A stretch of 14,945 nucleotides of DNA, from NCBI GenBank assembly GCA_002369175.1, contig DFES01000028.1, forward strand, positions 1 through 14,945, written 5' to 3'. Below are positions 7,206-14,945 of the stretch, one piece after another. The stretch's first letter is position 1, and every line of letters begins with the position of its first letter. The DNA is from Selenomonadaceae bacterium UBA3796. Its GTDB lineage: Bacteria > Bacillota > Negativicutes > Selenomonadales > Selenomonadaceae. The notes beneath the pieces were generated by a model. That model was not told where the DNA came from. It worked only from the letters and a program-made list of their open reading frames with translations, and did not search any database. The translations under genes and the position numbers were made by a program.

Positions 7206-7236
7206 AAAAAACAGCCCATTCCCGTGAATGAGCTGT
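7206..7236 (-). terminator. Intrinsic terminator after the SGNH esterase gene
   Basis: On the minus strand, ACAGCTCATTC (7236-7226) pairs with GAATGGGCTGT (7221-7211), 11 base pairs with one G-U, around a 4-base loop, and is followed by a run of T. It begins 14 bases after the esterase stop codon and insulates crcB and the cas operon from that unit. Confidence 0.88.
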
Positions 7237-7249
7237 CAAGCAGACCTCT

Positions 7250-8356
7250 CTACCATCCCAGGATATGCGCTACTTTTTCCTTGAGATAGATGGCTGCTTT
7301 CCTGGAGCCATCCTTTGTGGGATGGGTTGACCCGTCCACAAAGTCCTCCGGAAGGAGCATGTGGCATCCTCCTTCCGTGACAGGAATGAAATGCACCTTT
7401 TCATCCCCTGCAGCTCGCATTTCTTCCACCACCTGCCCTGTCCATTCTTCTGCATAGGGCCCGATGGCAATGGAAAAAGGCGCAATGCAGATAATCTCCT
7501 TGCCCGGATTCCTGCTGCGGACGACAGAAACCAGCTTCCGATACCCCTCCTTGAATTCCTCCGCCGTCGGTTTTCGATTGGCATCCGTGAAATCATTGGT
7601 TCCGATGGAAATAAGGATTCCATCCACGGGGAAGCGGCTCGTGTCCCATTCCAGATTCTTTGCGCCGAATGTATTGTAGAAAAAAGTCCAGGCGTAGCTG
7701 TCAGCAGCATGCACTCCATGGCCGGGCCACTTCTCTGCATAATTATGCACCACCCCCTGGCCGGACTTTGCAATGACGCTGTAATCCGCATCCAGCATGC
7801 GCGCCAACTGTGGGCCATAGGACATATCATTGTCCTCTACCTCATGATAGTCCTCCACCCATTTCCCGTCATTCAGCGCGCCTGCCGTGATCGAATCTCC
7901 GACGAATTCCAACCGGCGCTCCTTCCTGGGATCCGGGGCTGTCAAGTGCGCCCCTTCATCGACTGCGAAACCGCGAAACTCGGTGATGCCGGCCTCCCCC
8001 TCCGTTGAGCGGACAAGGAGAACCTTATGTTCTCCGGGCTGCAGGTTTTCCGCCAGAACCGTATCCCTTCCCCGGGGACGGAAGCGGCGAAAATCGCTTC
8101 CGTCAATGCTGACCCGCCACCAGATATCCCCCCGGTTCTTTAGATCCGCCTTGAGGGCGGTTCCGGTGAAATTTGCTTTGATATAGGTCGCCCCGAAGCC
8201 GCAGCGGTATACTCCATCCCGCACATCCCAACGGCCAAAATATTGGATTTGGGGCGAAGCCGCGGGAATGTTCGTCATATGTGCTGTTGTCATTCCGCCC
8301 CCCATGATGACAAAAAACAGAAGCCCGACTCGAAAAAACACCTTAAAATGCTTCAT
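7250..8356 (-). CDS. Secreted SGNH-hydrolase, CE2-like carbohydrate esterase
   Basis: This 368-residue protein has an N-terminal signal peptide or anchor (hydrophobic residues 7-25). A beta-rich domain of about 100 residues (37-140) precedes an SGNH hydrolase domain, the layout of carbohydrate esterase family 2 acetyl esterases. Block I is FVGDSITAG (nucleophile S155), block III is SIGTNDF (252-255 region), and block V is DGSTHP with D341 and H345. The likely reaction is removal of acetyl groups from polysaccharide outside the cytoplasm; the substrate is unknown. It starts 21 bases after the DUF4127 gene on the same strand and is followed by a terminator, so the two form one unit. The AAGGAG is unusually close to the ATG. 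Confidence 0.88.
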   Translation of the reverse strand: MKHFKVFFRVGLLFFVIMGGGMTTAHMTNIPAASPQIQYFGRWDVRDGVYRCGFGATYIKANFTGTALKADLKNRGDIWWRVSIDGSDFRRFRPRGRDTVLAENLQPGEHKVLLVRSTEGEAGITEFRGFAVDEGAHLTAPDPRKERRLEFVGDSITAGALNDGKWVEDYHEVEDNDMSYGPQLARMLDADYSVIAKSGQGVVHNYAEKWPGHGVHAADSYAWTFFYNTFGAKNLEWDTSRFPVDGILISIGTNDFTDANRKPTAEEFKEGYRKLVSVVRSRNPGKEIICIAPFSIAIGPYAEEWTGQVVEEMRAAGDEKVHFIPVTEGGCHMLLPEDFVDGSTHPTKDGSRKAAIYLKEKVAHILGW

Positions 8357-8377
8357 ACTCCTTTTCCCCTATCCACA

Positions 8378-9976
8378 TCAAAAATCAAGATCGCATTCAA
8401 AAAGACGGTTCCAGGGAAGGGTAACCCGAAGTTTTGCCAGGGAGAGCCCCGTAGGCAGGTTCATGTTCTTCTTTGCGAATTCCGACATCCAGAGGGTCAG
8501 ACGCTCCTCAGCAGCCTTGCGCTTCCCGTCAAGCTTTGCCCCCGTGCCTTCGCCGGGAATGCTTCCGAGTTCTCCCCCCAGACGCTGGCGCAGGTTCGCC
8601 TGGTACGCCCACTCATCGAGATACCGCTTGAGCATCAATTCCTGGGTATCCTTTTCCTTCATCCATTTCGATAAAAGCCCTGTGCCAATCAGAAATCCCG
8701 TCGTATTGGTTGCCGTGTTCCAACCTCCGTAGGCGCGGAGCTGAAAGAGCATATTCTCCTTGCGAAGCTGCTCCATGAGCGCATTGTCCGAGCCGTTGGA
8801 ACAGGCGATGTCGCCAACACCCACAGGGTATCCCTTCCCCACAAGTTCCTTCACCTGGGAGACAAAATGCTTCGTCCCTTTGCGGGGGCGAATGGTATTG
8901 GCAGGAGAATTTGCCTCAAGGGTTTTTCCATCGGGATTCGTGTTGATGGCCAGAACAAATTCCGCCTTATCCGGCTGCGAAACCATCATGCCTCCGGCTG
9001 CGATAACAGCGTCCTCCACGTCATCTCCGATTTTCTCGCTGCAGTATGTGGGAATCACATTCCGGCCAACCCCCTCATTGTAAACTGTATAGACGAAGGG
9101 AATATCCGTCAGATTGTCATTGACGGCGCGGCAGAGCATCACCATGGCAAGCTCATCCGCCCCGGACATCACCTGGAACCGCGTCTTTCCCAGAGAACTT
9201 CCGTATGCCTTCAAATGACGGCTTTCATAATGGGTCTGGGACAGGGGGGCGCTATCATCGCCTCCCAGCAGGAAAAAGACAAACACATCCTTGCGCGCAA
9301 GATCCACCAAGGCTTCATTCGCAGCGTAATTGAGTTCATGGCGGACTTCCCACGCCCGCAGGGCCGCAGGAGGAAGCTCCTTCTTCACCCTGGCAAACTC
9401 CCTCTCATCCCGTCCGGTCTGGATGCCCATGTCCATCTTGTCCCGCAGTACGCTGTAATCGTAGATTTTCATGGCATACTTTTCATATTCTGCCGGTTCC
9501 ATGCCGCCGGAATGATGAGGCGAGATCAGCGTCCTCATAATCGTGCCGAAGGCATAGATGGGAAGCCGGGGAAAATCCCCATGAAACTCCTCGAACCTTT
9601 TGACCCGCTCCAGGATGGTTTCCCGTGAAAGCTCATGATTCCTGGAACCAACAAGACTTCCGTAAATCATGGCATCCGTGGAAACGATGGCCGCATCGGC
9701 ACCCCTGGCATTTTCGCGCAGCCACTTCCAAAGCCCCTCGGGATCGCCGTACTGGTCTCTGGTTCCCAGGAGCGTCTCCGGCGGCACCAGAACCTCATAA
9801 CCGAGTTTCTCCGCTACCTCCCTGGTTTCCTTGTCCGTAATGGGACGATTGTCGATGGGAACAAACAACAGCTTCTTCCCGCTGACGGGGGACGCTGCAC
9901 TCCCCGTTGCCATAAAACCAACCATCAAGAGCATCAGCGGAAGGAACGCAGCCAAAAAACGTATCATCCTGCTCAA
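8378..9976 (-). CDS. Secreted DUF4127-family protein
   Basis: This 532-residue protein has an N-terminal signal peptide (hydrophobic 5-23, possible cleavage after GSAAS). The mature part begins KKLLFVPIDNRPITDKE, the Asp-Asn-Arg-Pro motif near the start of DUF4127 proteins, followed by VPPETLLGTRDQYGDPEGLWKW cut by a short turn. Other conserved-looking stretches are STDAMIYGSLVGSR, LLGGDDSAP and YGGWNTATNTTG. The biochemical role of the family is not known to me. The start codon is TTG at 9976, with AAGGAG 10 bases upstream; an in-frame ATG three codons later has poor spacing. Pairing with a secreted esterase suggests work on extracellular or envelope polysaccharide, which is inference. Confidence 0.85.
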   Translation of the reverse strand: MSRMIRFLAAFLPLMLLMVGFMATGSAASPVSGKKLLFVPIDNRPITDKETREVAEKLGYEVLVPPETLLGTRDQYGDPEGLWKWLRENARGADAAIVSTDAMIYGSLVGSRNHELSRETILERVKRFEEFHGDFPRLPIYAFGTIMRTLISPHHSGGMEPAEYEKYAMKIYDYSVLRDKMDMGIQTGRDEREFARVKKELPPAALRAWEVRHELNYAANEALVDLARKDVFVFFLLGGDDSAPLSQTHYESRHLKAYGSSLGKTRFQVMSGADELAMVMLCRAVNDNLTDIPFVYTVYNEGVGRNVIPTYCSEKIGDDVEDAVIAAGGMMVSQPDKAEFVLAINTNPDGKTLEANSPANTIRPRKGTKHFVSQVKELVGKGYPVGVGDIACSNGSDNALMEQLRKENMLFQLRAYGGWNTATNTTGFLIGTGLLSKWMKEKDTQELMLKRYLDEWAYQANLRQRLGGELGSIPGEGTGAKLDGKRKAAEERLTLWMSEFAKKNMNLPTGLSLAKLRVTLPWNRLFECDLDF

Positions 9977-10095
9977 GAAACATCATCTCCTTTTCCGTGC
10001 AACGCCATTCTTCCGATGTTTTCATGGGAAGAACCTGCAAATCAGAAGTTCGACTCTAGCATACAAATTCGATGAGTGGCAGTCTTTTTCCTCCT

Positions 10096-10117
10096 ATCCT
10101 GCCACCGGTGGCAGGAT
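10096..10117. repeat. Perfect 22-bp palindrome between divergent genes
   Basis: ATCCTGCCACC is followed at once by its exact reverse complement, with no loop. It lies in the 205-base region between the DUF4127 gene (minus) and the GTPase gene (plus). On the plus strand it runs into TTTT. A loopless palindrome in this position fits a dimeric regulator's operator; a weak terminator is the other reading. Confidence 0.75.
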
Positions 10118-10181
10118 TTTCCGATGAAAAGGCGAAATTTTGTATCGGTAAAGAAAAGAAAGCAGCGAAAGGAGAATCACC

Positions 10182-11360
10182 ATGGAGCATGGAATCGAGA
10201 AAAAAAAGGAATCTTCCTATGAGGTGCTGGAATATACAAACGTGGAGGAACTGTTGAAGAAAATGGTAAGTGACTTTCGAAAGGAAATGAAGGAACTCGG
10301 TCATGTAAACATCATCATCGCCGGAAAGACAGGCGTGGGCAAGAGCACCCTGATCAACGCCGCCTTTCGTGAGCATCTTGCGGAAACGGGCATGGGAAAG
10401 CCGGTGACCTCCTGCTGCCGAAAAATCGAAAAGGAAGGCGTTCCCATCCGCATTTACGATACCGTGGGACTGGAACTCAACGAAGCACGCAAAAGGGAAT
10501 CCATTGCGGAAATCCGCGGCCTCATCCAGGAGAAAATCGACCTGGGGCCGGAACATGCCGATGAATTCATCCACTGCGTCTGGTACTGCGTCCAGTCGGA
10601 TTCTGACCGCTTCGAGGAATCCGAGCAGGACTTTGTCCGCATGATTTCCGAGGAATGCGACATTCCCGTCATCCTTGTCATCACAAAGGCCTATCTGAAA
10701 AAACACGCGAAGGCCTTCGCATCGGAAATCGGCAGCTACAACCTCCCCATCCGTGCCATCTCCATCGTACTGGCCGAAGCCTATGAGGACGAGGATTTTA
10801 CCGCAAAGCCCTACGGCGTCCCCGAACTCGTGCAGACTACCCTGGACGTTCTCCCGGAATCCGCCCGCCGCGCATGGGTGAACGCGCAGCAGGCTTCCCT
10901 GGAACTGAAGAAAAGCGAGGCGCTCACCATCATCAAGCAGACAGTCAGTCTGGCCTTCGGCGCAGGCTATTCCCCCCTGCCCATGTCGGATGCTGTTGTT
11001 CTCGCGCCGATCCAAATCAGCATGTTCATCCGCATCACAAGCGTCTACGGCATCAGCATGACAAAGGGTCTGGCCGCCAGCATCGCAAGCTCCCTCCTCG
11101 GGGTTGCGGGAGCAACCTTTGCAGGGCGGGCCATTGCCTCCAACCTAATAAAGCTCATTCCCGGAATCGGAACCGCCATCGGCGGCACCATCAGCGGCGG
11201 CACAGCAGCCATGCTTACCTGGGCCCTTGGGCGCACCTATATCGAGATCATGGAAAAACTCTTCCGTGGAGAACTTACAGTATCGGATCTGGAAAAGGAT
11301 GAGGTAAGGGAGACCATTGAGAAAGTATTGGATCGCAATCTCAAAAATAAGGAAGAATGA
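10182..11360 (+). CDS. P-loop GTPase with C-terminal DUF697-like membrane region
   Basis: This 392-residue protein has a GTPase domain at about 40-230: G1 P-loop GKTGVGKST (48-56), G3 DTVG (93-96) and a G4 position reading TKAY (168-171), where Tyr replaces the usual Asp of (N/T)KxD. The C-terminal part (about 250-355) is rich in Gly, Ala and Leu, with two or more hydrophobic stretches ending in the glycine-rich PGIGTAIGGTISGGTAA, resembling DUF697. A membrane-associated GTPase of unknown function is the safest description. A good AAAGGAG lies 8 bases before the ATG. It is divergent from the DUF4127 gene, and 132 bases separate it from the next plus-strand gene, so it is probably monocistronic. 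Confidence 0.85.
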   Translation: MEHGIEKKKESSYEVLEYTNVEELLKKMVSDFRKEMKELGHVNIIIAGKTGVGKSTLINAAFREHLAETGMGKPVTSCCRKIEKEGVPIRIYDTVGLELNEARKRESIAEIRGLIQEKIDLGPEHADEFIHCVWYCVQSDSDRFEESEQDFVRMISEECDIPVILVITKAYLKKHAKAFASEIGSYNLPIRAISIVLAEAYEDEDFTAKPYGVPELVQTTLDVLPESARRAWVNAQQASLELKKSEALTIIKQTVSLAFGAGYSPLPMSDAVVLAPIQISMFIRITSVYGISMTKGLAASIASSLLGVAGATFAGRAIASNLIKLIPGIGTAIGGTISGGTAAMLTWALGRTYIEIMEKLFRGELTVSDLEKDEVRETIEKVLDRNLKNKEE

Positions 11361-11380
11361 AAAGGAAGAAGAGGAGATTG

Positions 11381-11396
11381 GCAGGACTTTTCCTGC
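11381..11396 (+). terminator. Weak hairpin after the GTPase gene
   Basis: GCAGGA and TCCTGC flank a 4-base loop, 21 bases after the GTPase stop. There is no T run after it, so termination would be weak or factor-dependent. Confidence 0.3.
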
Positions 11397-11416
11397 TCCA
11401 TGACGAAGATAAAGGG

Positions 11417-11462
11417 ATGATACAGTTCATATCATGTTTAGAAACTTTAAAAAGTTTCTAAA
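11417..11462. repeat. Two adjacent inverted repeats upstream of the DctP/diguanylate cyclase pair
   Basis: The first is ATGATA, 7 bases, TATCAT (11417-11435). The second, 1 base later, is TTTAGAAACTTT, AA, AAAGTTTCTAAA (11437-11462), a perfect 12-base-pair dyad. They lie 30 to 76 bases before the DctP start. Neither has a T run, so operator sites or a 5' UTR hairpin are more likely than a terminator. Confidence 0.6.
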
Positions 11463-11492
11463 TAAGAAATCAACGCGAAAGAATGTGATTGC

Positions 11493-12515
11493 ATGTCTGC
11501 ACGTCTCCTTCGGCTTGTCCTTCTCCTCATCACGGCCACGACCCTTCTCTCCGGCTGCGGCTCCACCGCCGTTGTAGAGAGTCCCGAAAACACCTACGAG
11601 AAACTCCGCCTGGTCATGACCAGCAATGGCGGCAGCACTTCCATGGACGGCATGGTTGCCCAGAAATTCGCCCGGATGGTCTCGGAAGAAAGCGGGGGAA
11701 ACATCCAGATTACCCTGTTTATGAATGAACACCTGACCGGAGGCGATACACGCAAAGGTGTCGAGATGCTGGCAGATGGCAGCGTCGACCTGGGAGTCTA
11801 TGGGGCGGGAATCCTAACCCTCCTGGACAAAAGAATGGCCGTGGCCTCCATCCCTTGGGCATACACCAGCTACCAGGAGGTCCGGCGCATCATCGACAGC
11901 ACCGGCGGAGCGTATTATGCAAAACTGTTGAAGAATCAGGGACTTATTTACCTGGGTTCCACCCACAACGGTTTTCGACAGCTTTCCAATAACAAGCGGC
12001 CCATCCGCGATCTGGAACATATGGCAGAACTTCGAGTCCGCGTGCCCGGAGGAGGCGTCCATGAGGACTTCATCCGCGCAGTTGGAGGCGTTCCCGTGAT
12101 GCTGAGTTGGAGCGAGATTCCCGATGCCATTTCCAATAACGTCGTAGATGGTCAGGACAATGGCTTCTTTACCACAGATTCCGCTCAGCTGCAGAAATTG
12201 CAAAAATACATGACGGTGTGGAATTACTGTTATGAAAACTTTATCTTCCTAGCCAATGACCAGATGTTCCAAAGCCTGGAACCCAAAACACAGGAACTTC
12301 TGCGCCGAACGATGCGGGAGGCCTGCGACTGGGGAAGGGATCGTATGGAACAGGACGAAGAGCGCATCAAGGAAGAGTTCCGAACTGCGGGCGTGGAAAT
12401 TGCAGAACTGACGGAAGAAGAGCTCGCTCCCTTCCGGGAAAGAACACGCCCCCTGGTCCAGCACCTGAAAGAAATTTATGGGGAAGAAGCCTGCACTGCA
12501 TTCCAGATCCCCTGA
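11493..12515 (+). CDS. DctP-family TRAP substrate-binding lipoprotein
   Basis: This 340-residue protein has a lipoprotein signal ending in the lipobox LSGC, so Cys22 would be lipidated and the protein held on the outer face of a membrane. The mature part is a DctP/TRAP-type solute receptor: LVMTSNGG opening strand, DLGVYGAGILT, the ligand Arg region LRVRVPGGG (Arg183 aligns with the conserved carboxylate-binding Arg), and VVDGQDNG (217-224), typical of the family. Likely ligands are organic acids. The ribosome binding site is weak. It is followed 15 bases later by a membrane diguanylate cyclase rather than by DctQ and DctM permease genes, so it may serve in sensing instead of uptake. Confidence 0.9.
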   Translation: MSARLLRLVLLLITATTLLSGCGSTAVVESPENTYEKLRLVMTSNGGSTSMDGMVAQKFARMVSEESGGNIQITLFMNEHLTGGDTRKGVEMLADGSVDLGVYGAGILTLLDKRMAVASIPWAYTSYQEVRRIIDSTGGAYYAKLLKNQGLIYLGSTHNGFRQLSNNKRPIRDLEHMAELRVRVPGGGVHEDFIRAVGGVPVMLSWSEIPDAISNNVVDGQDNGFFTTDSAQLQKLQKYMTVWNYCYENFIFLANDQMFQSLEPKTQELLRRTMREACDWGRDRMEQDEERIKEEFRTAGVEIAELTEEELAPFRERTRPLVQHLKEIYGEEACTAFQIP

Positions 12516-12530
12516 TAGGACAACAAGGAA

Positions 12531-14918
12531 GTGAGATCATTGAAGAAAGCGATTCTTCCGGTGGGTGTCTCCATGCTCCTCTATTGGATCGTTACGATAT
12601 GTGCCGACATACTGCTGGTCATGCCTCCGGGTGTATTCCGGGCAAGTTCCTTTCTTCCGCCGGTTCTCGGTCTTATATGGGGACCTGCCGCCGTCCTTGG
12701 TGTGGGTTTGGGAGAAGCACTCCTCCATGGCGAGGAAATACATCAGATTGCCTTGGCTCTTTCTTCCGGTAATCTGGAAGAAGCGATTGGGCTGTTTTCC
12801 CTTCCCTGGAGGGATATTTTCTGCTCCTCCCTCGCCGCCTGGCTTGCTTATCGGCTCTGGCACAGCAAATACGCACCTTCCCGTCATTCCTTCAAGCTTC
12901 GCCCCGAACTTTTGCTGAAGTTCACCGTCGTCATCTTTCTCATCACTGCCGTAAAAACCGCATGCCTGAGCCTTACCACTCAGAAAGCGGATGCCCTCCG
13001 CATCCTTTTGGAAGGCAAATCATCATCTACGGAATTTTCTGATTATCTTTTTTCTTACGCCGTCACAGACTTCAACTTCTCTCTGTTCTTCGGACTGCCC
13101 CTCGTCATTTTCCTGATCAGCAGGGGGCTTGCCTTCTACATGCCGCACCTGGGACAGCAAAGGAAACTCCCGTCCGTGGACCCGCAGCATACCCCTTTGA
13201 TGCTTGTCTTCCATCCTTTCCTTTTGGCGCTTTTCCTTTTGCTGGATCTCTCCGGCGTCCTATACGGATTGGATCAGCTGGATGTCTGGCAGATGTTCAG
13301 CCTGGAGATTCTCAGCTCCATGAACCTGTCCATGATTGTCTTTGCCAGCATTCTGCTGAAGTTCCGCTATTCCATCATGAACAACATCGTGATGCTGGAA
13401 ATTTCCACCGTCTTCATCGTTGCCTTTGCTCTGGGGAGCATCTGCTACGTCTCCATGAACCGCCTCGCGGAAGAGCGCATCGCGGAAACCCTTGATACCG
13501 TGAGCACCCTGAGCCGTCAACGGCTGTCCAATGCCCTCGACGGAATCCGTACCGCTGCAAATGGCATGTGGGATCTGGCGGCTCAGAGACTCGCGAGCTT
13601 TGACCGCTTCGCCTCCTCCCCGGCATACCAGGAGGAATACCTCGGGGAAATGGAACAGCTACTCTACCCCATCGCCTATCACACCAACGGCTGCATCAGC
13701 TTCTATCTGCGCGTCGTCAAAGAGTTGGCCGGCCCCACCTCCGGTTTCTACTGGGTGCGTCCCCCCGGACACTGGGAAGGAACCCATGCACCCTTCAGCA
13801 GACGCTATTCCACCGACATTACCCGCTATGCCGAGGAAGATCTGGGTTGGTACTACCTCCCCTTGCGCCGTCACAATCCCACCTGGATTGGACCCTACGT
13901 AGATGTCAATACCAACGTCCAGGTAATGTCCTATTCCATGCCCCTCTACGTAGAAGGAAAAGCCTTGGGCATCATCGGCATGGATGTGGATTTTGAATAC
14001 CTGATTCACGAGATTCGCCGCATGTCTGTCTATGAACACGGCTTCGCCTACCTCGTTGACCGCAGCAGGCACGTGCTCTATCACAAGGACTACCCCCCAG
14101 GGGCTCAGATTCCCCCGAATAACAGCCTCTACACCCGCGAAACCTATCTCAACAGCGGCATCTGGCTGGGCATTTCAGTTCCGATTGATGATATCTATAT
14201 GGATCGGAATATCCTGCTCATTCATCTTGTCATGACCATGATGTTCCTGTCCATGATCATTTCCTTCTTCATCATCTACCTTGCCCTCCAAGGCATCCGC
14301 CCCCTGTTGTCCATGGTCATTGCCGTGAAGAAAATCGCCAGCGGCCGTCTTGACACTGCCATTTCCTACGAGTCCCGCAATGAATTTGGCGCTTTGGCTC
14401 ACGCCATTCGCGAAATGGCGGCCAAACTGGATGACTACGTCCACAGGGATGGACTCACGGGACTCAGAAACACGGCCGCCTATCGACAGGCTGTGGAAAA
14501 AATCAAGGAAAAGAGCCAAAACGAGAAGTTTCCCTACGGCATGGCACTCTTCGATGTCAATTTCCTGAAGACTACCAACGACCGATACGGCCATGAAGCC
14601 GGAAACGAGCTCATCCGCCAGGCCGCCTCCCTCATCTCCTCCGTCTTCACCCAAAGCACGGTCTATCGTGTCGGTGGCGACGAATTCATCATTCTTCTGG
14701 AGGGCAGCGACTACGAAAAACGCGATGAGCTTCTGGCAAGATTCGATGAGAAGTCTGTCCATGCCAGCTTCCGCGCAGAAGAAGAGGACATCCCCGTTTC
14801 GGTTGCCAGAGGTTTGGCCATCCATCGAGCAGGGCAGGAGTTCAACGAGCTCTTCCAAGAGGCCGATGCCGCCATGTACCGCAACAAGGCCGCCATCAAG
14901 ACGCAGAAAAAATCATAA
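12531..14918 (+). CDS. Multi-pass membrane diguanylate cyclase (Cache-like sensor, HAMP, GGDEF)
   Basis: This is a 795-residue enzyme likely to make c-di-GMP. Residues 8-308 hold about eight hydrophobic segments forming an integral membrane domain; FLPPVLGLIWGPAAVLGVGL recalls MASE- or ECF-type modules. Residues about 315-555 form an extracytoplasmic region that looks like a dCache sensor (GFYWVRPPG, GIIGMDVDFEYL). A last transmembrane helix (561-585), a HAMP linker (586-638) and a GGDEF domain (640-790) follow. The active site reads RVGGDEF (713-719), with DVNFLKTTNDRYGHEAGNEL before it. The inhibitory RxxD site is absent (FTQS at 706-709). Start GTG 12531 has AGGA 10 bases upstream; TTG 12540 has AAGGA at similar spacing, so the start is uncertain. 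Probably co-transcribed with the binding protein. Confidence 0.92.
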   Translation: MRSLKKAILPVGVSMLLYWIVTICADILLVMPPGVFRASSFLPPVLGLIWGPAAVLGVGLGEALLHGEEIHQIALALSSGNLEEAIGLFSLPWRDIFCSSLAAWLAYRLWHSKYAPSRHSFKLRPELLLKFTVVIFLITAVKTACLSLTTQKADALRILLEGKSSSTEFSDYLFSYAVTDFNFSLFFGLPLVIFLISRGLAFYMPHLGQQRKLPSVDPQHTPLMLVFHPFLLALFLLLDLSGVLYGLDQLDVWQMFSLEILSSMNLSMIVFASILLKFRYSIMNNIVMLEISTVFIVAFALGSICYVSMNRLAEERIAETLDTVSTLSRQRLSNALDGIRTAANGMWDLAAQRLASFDRFASSPAYQEEYLGEMEQLLYPIAYHTNGCISFYLRVVKELAGPTSGFYWVRPPGHWEGTHAPFSRRYSTDITRYAEEDLGWYYLPLRRHNPTWIGPYVDVNTNVQVMSYSMPLYVEGKALGIIGMDVDFEYLIHEIRRMSVYEHGFAYLVDRSRHVLYHKDYPPGAQIPPNNSLYTRETYLNSGIWLGISVPIDDIYMDRNILLIHLVMTMMFLSMIISFFIIYLALQGIRPLLSMVIAVKKIASGRLDTAISYESRNEFGALAHAIREMAAKLDDYVHRDGLTGLRNTAAYRQAVEKIKEKSQNEKFPYGMALFDVNFLKTTNDRYGHEAGNELIRQAASLISSVFTQSTVYRVGGDEFIILLEGSDYEKRDELLARFDEKSVHASFRAEEEDIPVSVARGLAIHRAGQEFNELFQEADAAMYRNKAAIKTQKKS

Positions 14919-14945
14919 CCGCAACAAATGAAATGGCTTGGAGAA

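Noticed and set aside
7160..7249. Possible fluoride riboswitch upstream of crcB.
   Set aside because: The region holds a terminator and a plain ribosome binding site; no riboswitch core pattern is visible.
10056..11015. 319-codon minus-strand frame opposite the GTPase.
   Set aside because: Shadow frame; low-complexity, no ribosome binding site, and the plus strand carries clear GTPase motifs.
14175..14858. 227-codon minus-strand frame opposite the GGDEF domain.
   Set aside because: Shadow of the cyclase gene; no domain features.

Overview
The window (14.9 kb, about half G+C) looks chromosomal and fits a Gram-negative-type Firmicute of the Negativicutes, most likely Selenomonadaceae (Selenomonas or a close relative). 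The basis is a Firmicutes-style type III-A cas gene order together with a DctP lipoprotein, a large membrane diguanylate cyclase, a DUF4127 protein and a DUF697 GTPase. The taxon is an inference; no rRNA or other marker gene is present.

Left part, minus strand (1-7236): a complete type III-A (Csm) interference operon. In transcription order it is crcB, cas6, cas10/csm1, csm2, csm3, csm4, csm5, then a two-spacer CRISPR array, then the first 31 codons of cas1, which leaves the window. Genes overlap or nearly touch, with ATGA-type overlaps at cas6/cas10 and csm4/csm5. The array lies in the slot between csm5 and cas1 and is transcribed in the same direction, shown by the 3' end of the minus-strand repeat (ACGGAAAC, like a type III 5' crRNA tag) and by the degenerate last repeat next to cas1. 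The last repeat abuts the cas1 ribosome binding site. Cas6 would process the repeats, Csm2-5 with Cas10 form the effector, and Cas10 keeps both an HD motif and a GGDD cyclase motif. No Csm6 or other cyclic-oligoadenylate effector is in the window. crcB (fluoride channel) lies just upstream on the same strand.

Middle, minus strand (7206-9976): a two-gene unit for secreted proteins, a DUF4127 protein followed 21 bases later by an SGNH (CE2-like) esterase, closed by a clear intrinsic terminator at 7206-7236. A 205-base divergent intergenic region with a perfect 22-base palindrome separates it from the plus-strand genes.

Right part, plus strand (10182-14918): a P-loop GTPase with a C-terminal DUF697-like membrane region, then a DctP-type substrate-binding lipoprotein, then a multi-pass membrane diguanylate cyclase with a probable Cache sensor, HAMP and GGDEF domain. 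No TRAP permease is seen beside the binding protein, so the last two genes may form a ligand-sensing c-di-GMP module. Two inverted repeats lie upstream of this pair.

The most unusual area is 92-434. The array stays open in the cas1 reading frame, the leader-proximal spacer is a perfect hairpin, and the cas1 ribosome binding site sits in a repeat-like hairpin beside the terminal repeat. No stretch longer than 300 bases lacks a gene, the array or an annotated leader.
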